Shown here: positions 12,503 through 20,214 of the stretch, piece by piece
How positions within the stretch are numbered: position 1 is the stretch's first letter
How the letters are laid out: every line of letters starts with the position of its first letter
DNA from: Chloroflexota bacterium
Lineage (GTDB): Bacteria > Chloroflexota > Dehalococcoidia > Lucifugimonadales > Australimonadaceae
Assembly: GCA_026713505.1 (NCBI GenBank)
Contig: JAPOOH010000126.1
Location: forward strand, 1-22,429
DNA: 22,429 bases
Direction of reading: 5' to 3'
The notes under the pieces: generated by a model
Told to the model about the DNA's origin: nothing
What the model saw: only the letters and a program-made list of their open reading frames with translations
Database searches by the model: none
Translations under genes and position numbers: made by a program

Positions 12503-13075
12503 ATGACGCAGGCAGGAACGCAACTCGCGGGAGAGATTCTGGAGTTGGCGAAGGAATTGGACGCGCTGCTGTACGGGGAGTTCGTGCTGACATCAGGCCA
12601 GACGAGCAAGTACTACTTCGATGGCCGCCTGCTGACGCTCTCGCCGAAAGGGGCGGATCTGGTGGCGCGGGCGTTGCTGCCGGAGATACGGGCTGCCGGC
12701 GCTGCGGCGGTCGGAGGTCCCGCGGTGGCAGCGGTGCCCATGGTGACGGAGATAGCGATGTTGAGCGGACAGGACGGCGGCGAACCGATTCCGGGGTTCT
12801 TCGTGCGGAAGGAAGCAAAGGACTATGGGATGGGGAAGGCTCTCGAGGGACCGTTGCCAGCGGGCGCGCGGGTAGCGATCGTAGACGACGCGTGCTCGAC
12901 GGCCGGGTCGCTCTACATGGCGATCGAGGCCGCAGAAGCCGCAGGGCACGAGGTGGTACTGGTTGCGTGCATCCTCGATCGCATGCAGGGGGGCAGTGAG
13001 CGTTTGCGAACCGAAGGGTACGCCTTCCACACGATCCTGGTGGGCGACGACGTGGGAAGTGTGCGCGTAGCCTGA
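12503..13075 (+). CDS. pyrE: Orotate phosphoribosyltransferase
   Basis: A 190-residue enzyme that joins orotate to PRPP to make OMP in pyrimidine synthesis. It shows the substrate strand FVLTSGQTSKYYFDGR, the GGPAVAAVPM loop, the catalytic lysine region FVRKEAKDYGMGK, and a PRPP-binding motif AIVDDACSTAGSL. In the last, the two acidic residues are kept but the usual T-T-G-G-S reads S-T-A-G-S. AAGGAG precedes the ATG by about 9 bases. It is third in the obg run and converges with gyrB after 14 bases. Confidence 0.92.
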   Translation: MTQAGTQLAGEILELAKELDALLYGEFVLTSGQTSKYYFDGRLLTLSPKGADLVARALLPEIRAAGAAAVGGPAVAAVPMVTEIAMLSGQDGGEPIPGFFVRKEAKDYGMGKALEGPLPAGARVAIVDDACSTAGSLYMAIEAAEAAGHEVVLVACILDRMQGGSERLRTEGYAFHTILVGDDVGSVRVA

Positions 13076-13079
13076 CGTG

Positions 13080-13090
13080 GACCCCGGGTC
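13080..13090. terminator. GC palindrome between pyrE and gyrB (weak terminator candidate)
   Basis: GACCC-C-GGGTC fills most of the 14-base gap between the convergent genes. No T-run follows on either strand. Confidence 0.2.
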
Positions 13091-15498
13091 TAGATGTCCA
13101 GGTTCTTGACCTGCCGGGCGTGCGTCTGGATCCACTCCTTGCGGGGGCCGACCAGGTCTCCCATGAGCTCCGTGAACGCGTTGTCGGCGTCCGCAGCGTC
13201 GTCGACGGTCACTTGGAGGAGCGTGCGTGTGCCGGGGTCCATGGTGGTCTCCCAGAGCTGGTTCGGGTTCATCTCGCCGAGGCCCTTGTAGCGCTGGAGG
13301 CCGATGCCCTGGCGTTCGGAGTTGCGCTCTAGCACGTGCGCAAGGTCGTGCCAGGGCACGTCCGCGGCGACCTCGTTGTCGCGGCGGGAGACCATGTAGG
13401 TGTGGCCGTTCACCCATTCGGCCATCTGAGGGAAGAGTTGCTGGGCCCGATGGGCCATGGCGGATTCAAGGACGCGGGGAACGTTGATGGTGCCGTGGCC
13501 GGGCACCTCGATGAAGTACTCTTTCTTGCGCTTGTTGACGACCTTACTGCACTCGAAGCCCTGGGCCGTGAACCATGCCGCGACTGCGTCCACGGTGTCC
13601 TCTCCCTCGAATGAGAGGCGGTAGGCGCCCTGCTCGGCGCCCTGCAGGAACGCCCCGACCAGTTCTGGCGCAAGACCGAGGCTGGAGAGAGGCCGGGTCC
13701 AGTTCTCGAACTCCTTGAGCTGGCTGACAAGGCCCTGGATCTTGGCGCCGGAGAGTGAGACAGCGCCGTCGCTGGACTGGATGGAGAGCCTGCCAAAGAG
13801 TTGCTTCGCGAGCCAGCTGTCCTTCTCTGCCTCGGTGTATTTGTACTCAACCGACCTTCCGCGCGAGGTGCGGTAGAGGGGCGGCTGGGCTATGTAGAGG
13901 TGTCCGGCGTCTATGAGCTCACGCATGTTGCGGAAGAAGAAGGTGAGGAGGAGGGTGCGTATATGCGCGCCGTCCACGTCGGCGTCGGTCATGATGATGA
14001 CCTTGTGATAGCGGAGCTTGGCAAGGTTGAAGTCCTCACCGAGTCCTGCGCCCAGTGCGGTGATGAGGGCGCGAATCTCCTCATGCGCGAGCATCTTGTC
14101 CGGCCGGGCCTTTTCTACGTTGAGGATCTTGCCTCTCAGGGGGAGGATGGCCTGCGTGCGGCGGTCGCGCCCCATCTTGGCGGAGCCGCCGGCGGAGTCA
14201 CCCTCAACCACGTAGATCTCGCAGAGTTCCGGGTTGCGCTCGGCGCAGTCGGCGAGCTTGCCGGGCAGGGAGCCGCCGTCCATGGCGTTCTTGCGGATGA
14301 CGAGGTCGCGCGCCTTGCGTGCAGCGTCCCGGGCGCGCTGGGAGGTGAGGCACTTCTCGACGATCCGACGGGCCTCGTGGGGGTGCTCCTCAAGGTAGAA
14401 CTCGAGATGCTGTACGAGGGTTTGTTCGACAGCAGTCTTGGTCTCGGCGTTGCCGAGCTTGCCCTTGGTCTGGCCTTCGAATTGGGGCTCCTCCAGCCGG
14501 ACGCTGACGATGGCGGTGAGGCCCTCACGCACATCGTCGCCGCTGAAGTTGCCGGCGTCGTCCTTGACGAGCTTGCTCTTCTTGGCGTAGCCGTTTATGG
14601 CGCGCGTGAGCCCGGCGCGGAAACCGACGAGATGCGTGCCCCCGTCTGCGGTGTTGATGCAGTTGGCGAAGGCAAGGGTGGACTCGTAGAAGCCGCCGTT
14701 GTACTGGAGGGCGACCTCCACCATGGCGTGCTCGGTCTTCTGCTCGTAATAGAAGGGCTCGTCCTGGAGGACCTCACGGTTCTGGTTGAGCTGCTTTACG
14801 AAGCTGGCGATACCGCCCTCGAAATAGAAGGTGCGGTCAGCGTCAGGGTGGGCCTCTGAGGCGAATGAGATCCAGATGCCCTTGTTGAGGTAGGCCATCT
14901 CCCGGAACCGCTGAATAAGCGTGTCACGGTCATAGTTGGGGGGGCCGAAGACCTCGGTGTCAGCCATGAAGCGGACGAGCGTGCCGTTCTGGAATGGCGC
15001 GTTCTCAGGGATGGGGCCTTCGTCCAACACGTCCCCCATGGGGATGCCGCGTTCGAACTCCTGGGAGTGGATGCGGCCGTCACGCCGGACCTCGACCCGC
15101 ATCCATTCCGAGAGGGCGTTGACGACGGATGCGCCGACGCCGTGAAGACCTCCCGAGACCTTGTATGCGCCCCCGCCGAATTTCCCGCCGGCGTGGAGAG
15201 TGGTCATGATCGTTTCCAGGGCGGGCCTGCCGGTGGTCGCATGCAGGTCTGTGGGAATGCCTCGGCCGTTGTCCCGGACGGAGACGCAATTGTCCTCATG
15301 GAGGGTGACGAAAACGTGATCGCAGTAGTCGGCCATCGCTTCGTCGATGGCGTTGTCCACGATCTCATAGACGAGATGGTGAAGGCCCCGCTGGTCGGTG
15401 CTGCCGATGTACATGCCGGGCCGTCGGCGCACGGCCTCCAGGCCTTCCAGGACCTGGATGTCGCTGGCGGTGTATTGGGCTTCCTGTTGTTTGACCAT
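13090..15498 (-). CDS. gyrB: DNA gyrase subunit B, long form
   Basis: An 802-residue gyrase B. The GHKL ATPase has EIVDNAIDEAMADY, DNGRGIP and SGGLHGVGASVVNALS. The transducer follows. The TOPRIM domain has EGDSAGGSAKMGRDR, LPLRGKILNVEKAR and MTDADVDGAHIRTLLL, the metal-binding acids. The C-terminus carries QRYKGLGEMNPNQLWETTMDP. About 190 residues separate AQPPLYR (near 540) from RYKGLGEM (near 735), far more than in short 640-residue GyrB proteins. This places a large insert where E. coli GyrB also has one. QLWETTMDP supports GyrB over ParE. No gyrA is in the window. The ATG has no obvious ribosome site; a structured leader of about 60 bases precedes it. Confidence 0.95.
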   Translation of the reverse strand: MVKQQEAQYTASDIQVLEGLEAVRRRPGMYIGSTDQRGLHHLVYEIVDNAIDEAMADYCDHVFVTLHEDNCVSVRDNGRGIPTDLHATTGRPALETIMTTLHAGGKFGGGAYKVSGGLHGVGASVVNALSEWMRVEVRRDGRIHSQEFERGIPMGDVLDEGPIPENAPFQNGTLVRFMADTEVFGPPNYDRDTLIQRFREMAYLNKGIWISFASEAHPDADRTFYFEGGIASFVKQLNQNREVLQDEPFYYEQKTEHAMVEVALQYNGGFYESTLAFANCINTADGGTHLVGFRAGLTRAINGYAKKSKLVKDDAGNFSGDDVREGLTAIVSVRLEEPQFEGQTKGKLGNAETKTAVEQTLVQHLEFYLEEHPHEARRIVEKCLTSQRARDAARKARDLVIRKNAMDGGSLPGKLADCAERNPELCEIYVVEGDSAGGSAKMGRDRRTQAILPLRGKILNVEKARPDKMLAHEEIRALITALGAGLGEDFNLAKLRYHKVIIMTDADVDGAHIRTLLLTFFFRNMRELIDAGHLYIAQPPLYRTSRGRSVEYKYTEAEKDSWLAKQLFGRLSIQSSDGAVSLSGAKIQGLVSQLKEFENWTRPLSSLGLAPELVGAFLQGAEQGAYRLSFEGEDTVDAVAAWFTAQGFECSKVVNKRKKEYFIEVPGHGTINVPRVLESAMAHRAQQLFPQMAEWVNGHTYMVSRRDNEVAADVPWHDLAHVLERNSERQGIGLQRYKGLGEMNPNQLWETTMDPGTRTLLQVTVDDAADADNAFTELMGDLVGPRKEWIQTHARQVKNLDI

Positions 15499-15516
15499 GG
15501 TGCGTTCAAGGCTCCG

Positions 15517-15553
15517 GGGACTGCTGAGTCCCTGTTACGTACGCCGTAGGCGT
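15517..15553 (-). promoter_or_regulatory. Two stem-loops in the gyrB leader
   Basis: GGGACT (15517-15522) pairs with AGTCCC (15527-15532) around a 4-base loop. ACGCC (15541-15545) pairs with GGCGT (15549-15553) around 3 bases. Both lie in the predicted leader, the second about 7 bases after the expected transcript start. Confidence 0.45.
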
Positions 15554-15566
15554 GTAGACATGCCAA

Positions 15567-15595
15567 ATTCTACCAGATAGCAACGCGTGGGTCAA
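15567..15595 (-). promoter_or_regulatory. Strong promoter of gyrB
   Basis: Minus strand TTGACC (15590-15595), 17-base spacer, TAGAAT (15567-15572), the best sigma-70 type match in the window. Transcription should start near 15560, about 62 bases before the ATG. Confidence 0.75.
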
Positions 15596-15663
15596 AGATT
15601 AGGCATACATATTGTGGTTGTTTGCTCGCTCGTCGGCGGAGTGCGTCCGGCTACGACCCACTG

Positions 15664-15669
15664 TAGTAT
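15664..15669 (+). promoter_or_regulatory. -10 element of cmk, probably leaderless
   Basis: TAGTAT ends 7 bases before the GTG at 15677. The -35 is not evident. The 178-base gyrB-cmk gap contains no other gene. Confidence 0.35.
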
Positions 15670-15676
15670 TTCGTCC

Positions 15677-16345
15677 GTGCGTTACCCCTCTGTCATCGCC
15701 ATAGATGGACCGGTTGCTTCCGGCAAGACCACCATTGGCCGGGAGTTGGCGCGCCGGCTGGGCTACGCCTTCGTGGACACCGGCGTCTACTACCGGGCAG
15801 CAACCATAGCCGCGCTCGACTCCGGCACGCCGCTGGACGACGAGGCAGCGTTGACGCGGCTTGCCCAGGGGCTGGTCGTCCGCCTTGGCGACGAGGGCGA
15901 AAGCGTGTTCTTGGGTGGTGCCGATGTTACCTCCCGTCTACGGGACCCGGACGTCGATGCCGGGGTATCTCCCGTGGCAAAGGTGCCGGGCGTCCGCAGG
16001 GCTATGGTCGCGCAGCAACGGTCGACTGCGGAAGGGGGAGATGTCGTCATGGTCGGACGGGACATAGGCACGATCGTCCTTCCAGGCGCTGCGAAGGTGT
16101 ATCTGGACGCGTCGCCCGAAGAACGGGCGCGCAGGCGGTTCAAGGAACTGGCGGGGACGGACCAGGCCCGTTCCGAGACAGACGTGTTGAGAAATCTTAA
16201 GATGCGCGATGCGACCGATTCAGGGCGCGCGGACTCCCCACTGCGCGTGGCGGAGGATGCCCACCGCTTCGTGACCGACGGACTCGAGGTTGCGGACGTT
16301 GTGGAACGCGTGCTGGTCGCCCTGGGGATGGAGGAGACGGAGTGA
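15677..16345 (+). CDS. cmk: Cytidylate kinase
   Basis: A 222-residue P-loop kinase that phosphorylates CMP and dCMP. It has IAIDGPVASGKTT (Walker A), VDTGVYYRA (the family's DTGAMYRA with two changes), VGRDIGTIVLPGAAKVYLDAS, and the CMK-specific MRDATDSGRADSPL near the C-terminus. The GTG at 15677 is chosen because homology starts at RYPSVIAIDGP; the frame extends upstream to 15587, but that part crosses the promoter region and has no family similarity. It overlaps plsC by 4 bases (GTGA), a gene order also seen in Clostridia and other Chloroflexota as I recall. Confidence 0.92.
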   Translation: MRYPSVIAIDGPVASGKTTIGRELARRLGYAFVDTGVYYRAATIAALDSGTPLDDEAALTRLAQGLVVRLGDEGESVFLGGADVTSRLRDPDVDAGVSPVAKVPGVRRAMVAQQRSTAEGGDVVMVGRDIGTIVLPGAAKVYLDASPEERARRRFKELAGTDQARSETDVLRNLKMRDATDSGRADSPLRVAEDAHRFVTDGLEVADVVERVLVALGMEETE

Positions 16346-17010
16346 CGGGTTCTCCGTTCGACTGCTGGTACCGACTGGGGCAGGTCCTCTCCCGCATCTT
16401 CATCCCGACGTTCGGCAGCATAGAGGTGCGGGGGCAGGACGGGGTCCCGCGGCCCGGGCCGCTCATTATCGTCGCCAACCACCAGAGCAACTCGGACCCG
16501 CCGGTGATGGTGTACGCCATTCCGCGGGCGATCTTCTTCATGGCGAAGCGCTCGCTCTTCTGGGGACCGGTCGTCTCGTACCTGCTCCGAGCCGTGCACG
16601 TTTATCCCGTAGATCGGGACGGGCGTGATATGGACGCACTGAGGTGGGCCCAGTTCACGCTGAAGGACGGCAAGGCACTGCTCATCTTCCCGGAGGGAAC
16701 GCGGAGCCCCGGCGGGCTGCGCGAGGCGACGGATGGCTTGGCGTACCTGGCACTCTCTTCGGGTGCGCCCGTGCTGCCGGTGGCCATAACGGGGACGGAG
16801 CGCATCCGAGGCATGTTCCGCATAGCGTTTCACTTCCAACGCCTCTGCGTGGTGATCGGAGAGCCCTTCACCCTCCCGCGCCCGGAGGGGCGCCTGAACA
16901 GAGTGCAGCTGCAGCGGGCGACCGACGACGTGATGGGCCGCATCGCTGCCTTGCTTCCGCAGTCGTACCGGGGAGCGTATGCGGAGCGTGATGAGGAAGG
17001 GCGCGCGTAG
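16342..17010 (+). CDS. plsC: 1-acyl-sn-glycerol-3-phosphate acyltransferase, PlsC family
   Basis: A 222-residue acyltransferase that makes phosphatidic acid at the membrane. It carries the catalytic NHQSNSDPP (H-x4-D) and the glycerophosphate-binding FPEGTRSPGG, plus LPVAITGTERI (motif IV). The N-terminus (WYRLGQVLSRIFIP) is amphipathic rather than a clear membrane helix. GTG start overlapping the cmk stop by 4 bases implies translational coupling. The exact acyl substrate is not readable from sequence. Confidence 0.88.
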   Translation: MTGSPFDCWYRLGQVLSRIFIPTFGSIEVRGQDGVPRPGPLIIVANHQSNSDPPVMVYAIPRAIFFMAKRSLFWGPVVSYLLRAVHVYPVDRDGRDMDALRWAQFTLKDGKALLIFPEGTRSPGGLREATDGLAYLALSSGAPVLPVAITGTERIRGMFRIAFHFQRLCVVIGEPFTLPRPEGRLNRVQLQRATDDVMGRIAALLPQSYRGAYAERDEEGRA

Positions 17011-17027
17011 ACCGTCCTGCGGCCTTG

Positions 17028-17036
17028 TGCTAGCAT
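17028..17036 (+). promoter_or_regulatory. Extended -10 promoter of ppdK
   Basis: TGC-TAGCAT between plsC and ppdK, with no clear -35. Transcript start is predicted near 17043. Confidence 0.45.
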
Positions 17037-17047
17037 CGTCCGTTGGC

Positions 17048-17084
17048 GCGACCGGCGGGAGGCCGCAACTCCATGGCCGGTTGC
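17048..17084 (+). promoter_or_regulatory. Long stem-loop in the ppdK leader next to the ribosome site
   Basis: Bases 17048-17056 pair with 17076-17084 (9 bp, one G-U), enclosing an inner GGAG/CTCC stem (17058-17061 with 17069-17072). It starts about 5 bases after the predicted transcript start and ends 2 bases before the GGGGG ribosome site (17086-17090), so it could affect translation. Confidence 0.5.
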
Positions 17085-17098
17085 TGGGGGTTTGGTAA

Positions 17099-20089
17099 AT
17101 GACAGCGACGGTGTCCGGGAAGATGGTGTACCGCCTCGCCGAAGGCAGTGCGGATATGGTGAGTCTTCTCGGAGGGAAAGGAGCGCATGCGAGCGAAATG
17201 GCGCGCATCGGCGTTCCGGTGCCTCCGGGGTTCGTGATAACGACGGAGACCTCGCTGGAGTATTTCCGCCAGGGACGGCGCCTCCCGGACGGACTGTGGG
17301 GGGACATCGTCCGGCACGTCCACCTGCTGGAGGAGCAGACGGGCCGCAAGTTCGGGGATGTGGAAAACCCGCTGGTAGTGTCCGTACGCTCGGGCGCTCC
17401 CGTCTCCATGCCCGGGATGATGGACACCATCCTGAACATGGGTGTGACCGACACGACCGTGGGTGGCCTCGCGAGAATGATGGGCGACGAACGCCCTGCG
17501 CTGGACGCCTTCCGCCGGTTGATCCAGGGCTTCGGCGACGTGGTGCTTGGCATCCCCAAGGCCCGGTTCGAGACGGCGCTGGAGGCTGCAAAGAAGCGGA
17601 CCGGCGCGGGGTTCGACTACGAACTTCAGCCGGACGCGCTGAGGGAGCTGATCGGAGACTTCAAGGGGATCATCCAGGAGTCGACCGGTGACCCCCTCTC
17701 AGATGATCCCTGGGTGTTGCTGAGGGCCGCGGTGGAGGCGGTATTCAACTCCTGGAACAACCCCCGCGCCATCACCTACCGCGAGTTCCAGGGTATCTCC
17801 CACAACATGGGCACCGCGTGCGTCATCATGGCGATGGTGTTCGGGAACCTGGGAGACGACAGCGGGACAGGCGTGCTCTTCTCACGCAACCCGGGCAGCG
17901 GCGAGCGTGGACTCTATGGTGAGTTTCTGCCGAACGCGCAGGGAGAAGACGTCGTAGCAGGGATACGCACACCTCGGCGCATCCAGACGCTGAGCGCGGC
18001 CTGGCCGGAGATCTACCAGCAGATAGAGGACACTGCCCGTCAGCTGGAAGCGCACTACAAGGACGTGCAGGACATCGAGTTCACCGTGGAGCGCGGGAAG
18101 CTGTACATCCTCCAGACGCGTTCCGCCAAGCGGACGGCTTCGGCGGCGGTGCGGATCGCGGTGGAACTCGCGTCGGAAGGCGTCCTCACGCAGGAACAAG
18201 CGTTGGGCCGCGTGGAGGCTGGCGAGGTTTCCGCGGTGCTCATGCCGCACTTCGTCGCGGAGGCGAAAGACGCAGCCTTGAAAGAAGGGCGCCTCCTTGC
18301 TGAAGGCGTGGGAGCGTCGCCGGGGGCGGCGTCGGGCGTCGTGGTGATGGACCCGGACCGGGTCGCGGCAGTCGCGGAAGGGGGGCAGCACGCGATCCTC
18401 GTCCGCCAGGAGACGAGCCCGGACGACGTGCACGGCATCATCAAGGCGAACGGAGTGCTGACGAGCCGCGGTGGAATGACAAGCCACGCTGCAGTCGTGA
18501 CGCGCGGGCTCGGGAAGCCGTGCGTCGTGGGTTGCGAAGAGTTGCGCTTCGAGGCGGATGGGACCGCCACGGCACGCGGGAAAGCTATCGCCGAGGGCGA
18601 CGTCATCAGCCTCGACGGGGCGACGGGGGAGATCTTCGTTGGCGAGATCGAGGCGGTCGCGCCGAAGCCGGGCGAACTGGCGGAATTGAATACGCTGCTC
18701 GGCTGGGCGGACCAGGTGCGACGGTTGCAGGTGTGGGCGAATGCGGACACGCCGGAAGACGCACACCGTGCGCGAGCGAACGGTGCGGAGGGTATCGGCC
18801 TCTGCCGCACGGAGCACATGTTCTTCGCGGAGGAACGCCTGCGGCACATCAGGCGTCTGCTCGCGATTGGGCCGGAGGCATCGCAGTTGATCCGGCGTGT
18901 GGCGGAATTGGAGGAGGCCCTGGAGAACGCTCCCGCCTCCGAACGGGAGCCGATGCAGGGCCGCTTGGAGGAGGCGAGGACGCGGTGCGACTCGTCGGAA
19001 GCCGTGCAGGGCTTCCACGCGGAGCTGGCCGAACTGGAGCGGTTCCAGACAGAGGACTTCTACGGGATATTCAAGGCCATGGAAGGCTTGCCCGTGGTGA
19101 TTCGACTGCTGGACGCGCCACTGCACGAGTTCCTGCCCGATTATGGTGAGCTGGCGCAGGAGGTGGCGGAACTCACGCGCCACATTGAAGGTGACGACCG
19201 GCTGGAGGCATGGTTCAACAAGGGACGCGACCTGTTGGACCGCTCCGCAAGCGAGCTCGAGAAGCACGCCGTGGGCAAACGTGTCCTGGAGTGGCTCGCA
19301 GAGCGGATCCCGCTTCCCGAGCAGGCGAATAGGGAAGAGTTGCGTGCGGAGTTGGAAGAGAGGGAGGAGACGCTTGCGCTTGTGGCGCACCTGCGCGAGT
19401 CCAACCCCATGCTGGGCCACCGGGGATGCCGTGTGGGCCTGACGATGCCCGAGATATACGAGATGCAGGTGCGAGCCATCGTCACGGCGGGATGCCGCCT
19501 GGCGGAGGAAGGCTCCGCGATACGGGCGGAGATCATGATTCCCATCGTCTCGCACGTGAACGAACTGAAGTGGCTGCGTCCCCGGCTGCGGGCGGTCGCC
19601 AGCAAGACGCGGGAGGCGCTGGGGACATACGTAACGTATCTGTTCGGGACGATGATCGAGGTGCCCCGCGCTGCGTTGACGGCCGACGAGGTAGCAACGG
19701 AAGCGGAGTTCTTCTCCTTCGGTTCGAACGACCTGACGCAGATGACCTTCGCGTTCAGCCGCGACGACGCGGAGAGCAAGTTCCTGAACCACTATGTCGA
19801 GACGGAGATACTGCCGCGCAACCCCTTCAACACGCTGGATACCCGGGGTGTGGGCAGGCTGATGCGGATGGCAACCGAGGCTGCGCGCGAGGTCGACCCG
19901 GAGTTTCCCATCGGCATATGCGGAGAGCACGGCGGCGACCCGAGGAGCGTGGCGTTCTGCAACGAATTGGGGCTCAACTACGTGAGCGCATCGCCCTTCC
20001 GGGTTCCGGTGGCCCGCCTGGCTGCTGCCCAGAGCGCGTTGGGGCAGATAACGACGGGTGAAGGCACACAGCAGCCGCGTCTTTTGTGA
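17099..20089 (+). CDS. ppdK: Pyruvate, phosphate dikinase, enlarged form
   Basis: A 996-residue PPDK that interconverts pyruvate, ATP and phosphate with phosphoenolpyruvate, AMP and pyrophosphate. The N-terminal ATP-grasp domain starts VYRLAEGSADMVSLLGGKGA. The phosphohistidine is H463 in TSRGGMTSHAAVV. The PEP/pyruvate barrel has R570 (LCRTEHMFF), R669 (RLLDAPLHEF), E854 (GTMIEVPRA), the SFGSNDLTQM loop and C941 (GICGEHGG). Against the 874-residue Clostridium symbiosum enzyme (H455, R561, R617, E745, C831, from memory), R570-R669 is about 43 longer and R669-E854 about 57 longer. Both insertions are charged and probably helical. All catalytic residues remain. No PPDK regulatory kinase gene is adjacent. 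Confidence 0.95.
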   Translation: MTATVSGKMVYRLAEGSADMVSLLGGKGAHASEMARIGVPVPPGFVITTETSLEYFRQGRRLPDGLWGDIVRHVHLLEEQTGRKFGDVENPLVVSVRSGAPVSMPGMMDTILNMGVTDTTVGGLARMMGDERPALDAFRRLIQGFGDVVLGIPKARFETALEAAKKRTGAGFDYELQPDALRELIGDFKGIIQESTGDPLSDDPWVLLRAAVEAVFNSWNNPRAITYREFQGISHNMGTACVIMAMVFGNLGDDSGTGVLFSRNPGSGERGLYGEFLPNAQGEDVVAGIRTPRRIQTLSAAWPEIYQQIEDTARQLEAHYKDVQDIEFTVERGKLYILQTRSAKRTASAAVRIAVELASEGVLTQEQALGRVEAGEVSAVLMPHFVAEAKDAALKEGRLLAEGVGASPGAASGVVVMDPDRVAAVAEGGQHAILVRQETSPDDVHGIIKANGVLTSRGGMTSHAAVVTRGLGKPCVVGCEELRFEADGTATARGKAIAEGDVISLDGATGEIFVGEIEAVAPKPGELAELNTLLGWADQVRRLQVWANADTPEDAHRARANGAEGIGLCRTEHMFFAEERLRHIRRLLAIGPEASQLIRRVAELEEALENAPASEREPMQGRLEEARTRCDSSEAVQGFHAELAELERFQTEDFYGIFKAMEGLPVVIRLLDAPLHEFLPDYGELAQEVAELTRHIEGDDRLEAWFNKGRDLLDRSASELEKHAVGKRVLEWLAERIPLPEQANREELRAELEEREETLALVAHLRESNPMLGHRGCRVGLTMPEIYEMQVRAIVTAGCRLAEEGSAIRAEIMIPIVSHVNELKWLRPRLRAVASKTREALGTYVTYLFGTMIEVPRAALTADEVATEAEFFSFGSNDLTQMTFAFSRDDAESKFLNHYVETEILPRNPFNTLDTRGVGRLMRMATEAAREVDPEFPIGICGEHGGDPRSVAFCNELGLNYVSASPFRVPVARLAAAQSALGQITTGEGTQQPRLL

Positions 20090-20106
20090 TGTAGTTCACA
20101 ACACTA

Positions 20107-20135
20107 TTGACGCTCCCGCCTGGAGATTCTACGAT
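20107..20135 (+). promoter_or_regulatory. Promoter of glnA
   Basis: TTGACG (20107-20112), 17-base spacer, TACGAT (20130-20135), 17 bases after the ppdK stop. Predicted start near 20142, leader of about 73 bases. Confidence 0.6.
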
Positions 20136-20146
20136 TGACGCACGCG

Positions 20147-20193
20147 CCGGGGTACCGTACCCCGGTTTCGCATTTGGACGCGATTCAGGCGTC
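20147..20193 (+). promoter_or_regulatory. Stem-loops in the glnA leader
   Basis: A perfect 8-bp stem, CCGGGGTA (20147-20154) with TACCCCGG (20158-20165), 3-base loop. A second stem, GACGC (20177-20181) with GCGTC (20189-20193), has a 7-base loop. The first begins about 5 bases from the predicted transcript start. No T-run follows and I see no match to a known glutamine riboswitch. Confidence 0.5.
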
Positions 20194-20214
20194 TGGGTCT
20201 GGGAGGAGGCGGCC

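Noticed and set aside
15790..17559. 589-codon open frame on the minus strand across cmk, plsC and the start of ppdK
   Set aside because: It is antisense to three well-supported genes and has low-complexity Pro/Arg/Ser composition with no family match.
17882..19930. 682-codon open frame on the minus strand inside ppdK
   Set aside because: It is antisense to a PPDK with all catalytic motifs, is rich in Arg/His/Leu as expected of a GC-rich shadow frame, and shows no recognisable domain.
20147..20165. Glutamine riboswitch or attenuator upstream of glnA
   Set aside because: It is only a simple hairpin; no known aptamer core is visible, and there is no T-run for a terminator.
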